Source: Trachythela sp. YZ-2020 (Eukaryota; Cnidaria; Anthozoa; Malacalcyonacea; Clavulariidae). From it: DNA of 64,000 nt. Location of the stretch: the NCBI GenBank assembly GCA_016169945.1, contig JADLSH010000279.1, positions 806,001-870,000 on the forward strand. Reading direction: 5' to 3'. Below are positions 63,817 through 64,000 of this stretch, one piece after another. The position numbers and the translations under genes are program-made. How positions within the stretch are numbered: position 1 is the first letter of the stretch; each line of letters starts with the position of its first letter. Below the pieces are notes generated by a model. The model saw only the letters and a list, made by a program, of their open reading frames with translations, did no database searches and was not told where the DNA came from.

Positions 63817-64000
63817 ACAAAGTTAAAAAAAACGATGCATTTCATATTCATCTATGCGTAGGATACAATGCATCTCCTCGCAGTATGGTGTCCGCAGCAA
63901 TGCAGCATGAGTCCAATATTTCTGTGTTCATTTTGTGACGTTACAGTGTATATTATAGATTTTGCTGAGAGATGAACTACAGCTATATATATTACATCTA

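Overview
The window is nuclear DNA of an invertebrate animal. Genes are intron-rich with GT-AG junctions, the sequence is AT-rich, short inverted-repeat elements are dense, and conserved eukaryotic genes (EXOSC7, EDEM2, IMPA1, CHTF8) sit beside expanded families. The repeat landscape and the RING/B-box/TLDc family suggest an early-branching animal, most likely a cnidarian of the coral or sea-anemone kind. That placement is inference; no species marker is visible.

Region 1 (1-30600) is an array of five closely related genes, here named A to E. Each encodes, in one chain, a RING finger, two B-boxes, a coiled coil and a C-terminal TLDc domain, that is, a TRIM-type E3 ubiquitin ligase ending in a TLDc domain. 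Each complete gene has four coding exons with identical intron phases. Orientations alternate: A (+, cut by the window edge), B (-), C (+), D (-), E (+). B/C and D/E are head-to-head pairs around palindromic spacers; A/B and C/D converge across spacers that are recent copies of each other. The repeating unit is therefore a divergent gene pair plus a convergent spacer, about 11.7 kb per period, stretched in the second unit by a LINE, a fold-back element and a Harbinger-like MITE. RING sequences are almost invariant, while B-box 1 and one TLDc loop differ between copies. Gene E looks like a mosaic made by gene conversion.

Region 2 (30600-43000) holds EXOSC7 (32057-37094), followed by F (38649-42259), a diverged sixth member of the RING/B-box/TLDc family with different intron positions. 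Its introns are full of fold-back elements.

Region 3 (43000-55600) holds housekeeping genes: EDEM2 (+, 12 exons, including a signal-peptide exon), IMPA1 (-, 8 exons) and CHTF8 (+). IMPA1 and CHTF8 are head to head with 166 bp between start codons. Two unassigned putative exons follow on the minus strand (55011-55562).

Region 4 (55600-64000) is gene-poor and ends with two tandem, apparently single-coding-exon glycosyltransferase family 31 (beta-1,3-galactosyltransferase-like) genes on the minus strand.

The most striking feature is the six-copy RING/B-box/coiled-coil/TLDc family. In known animals TLDc proteins (OXR1, NCOA7, MEAK7) act at the V-ATPase and in oxidative-stress or antiviral responses, and TRIM ligases act in innate immunity. 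A fused, locally expanded family with variable recognition-like parts is a candidate stress or immune system. The function is inference.
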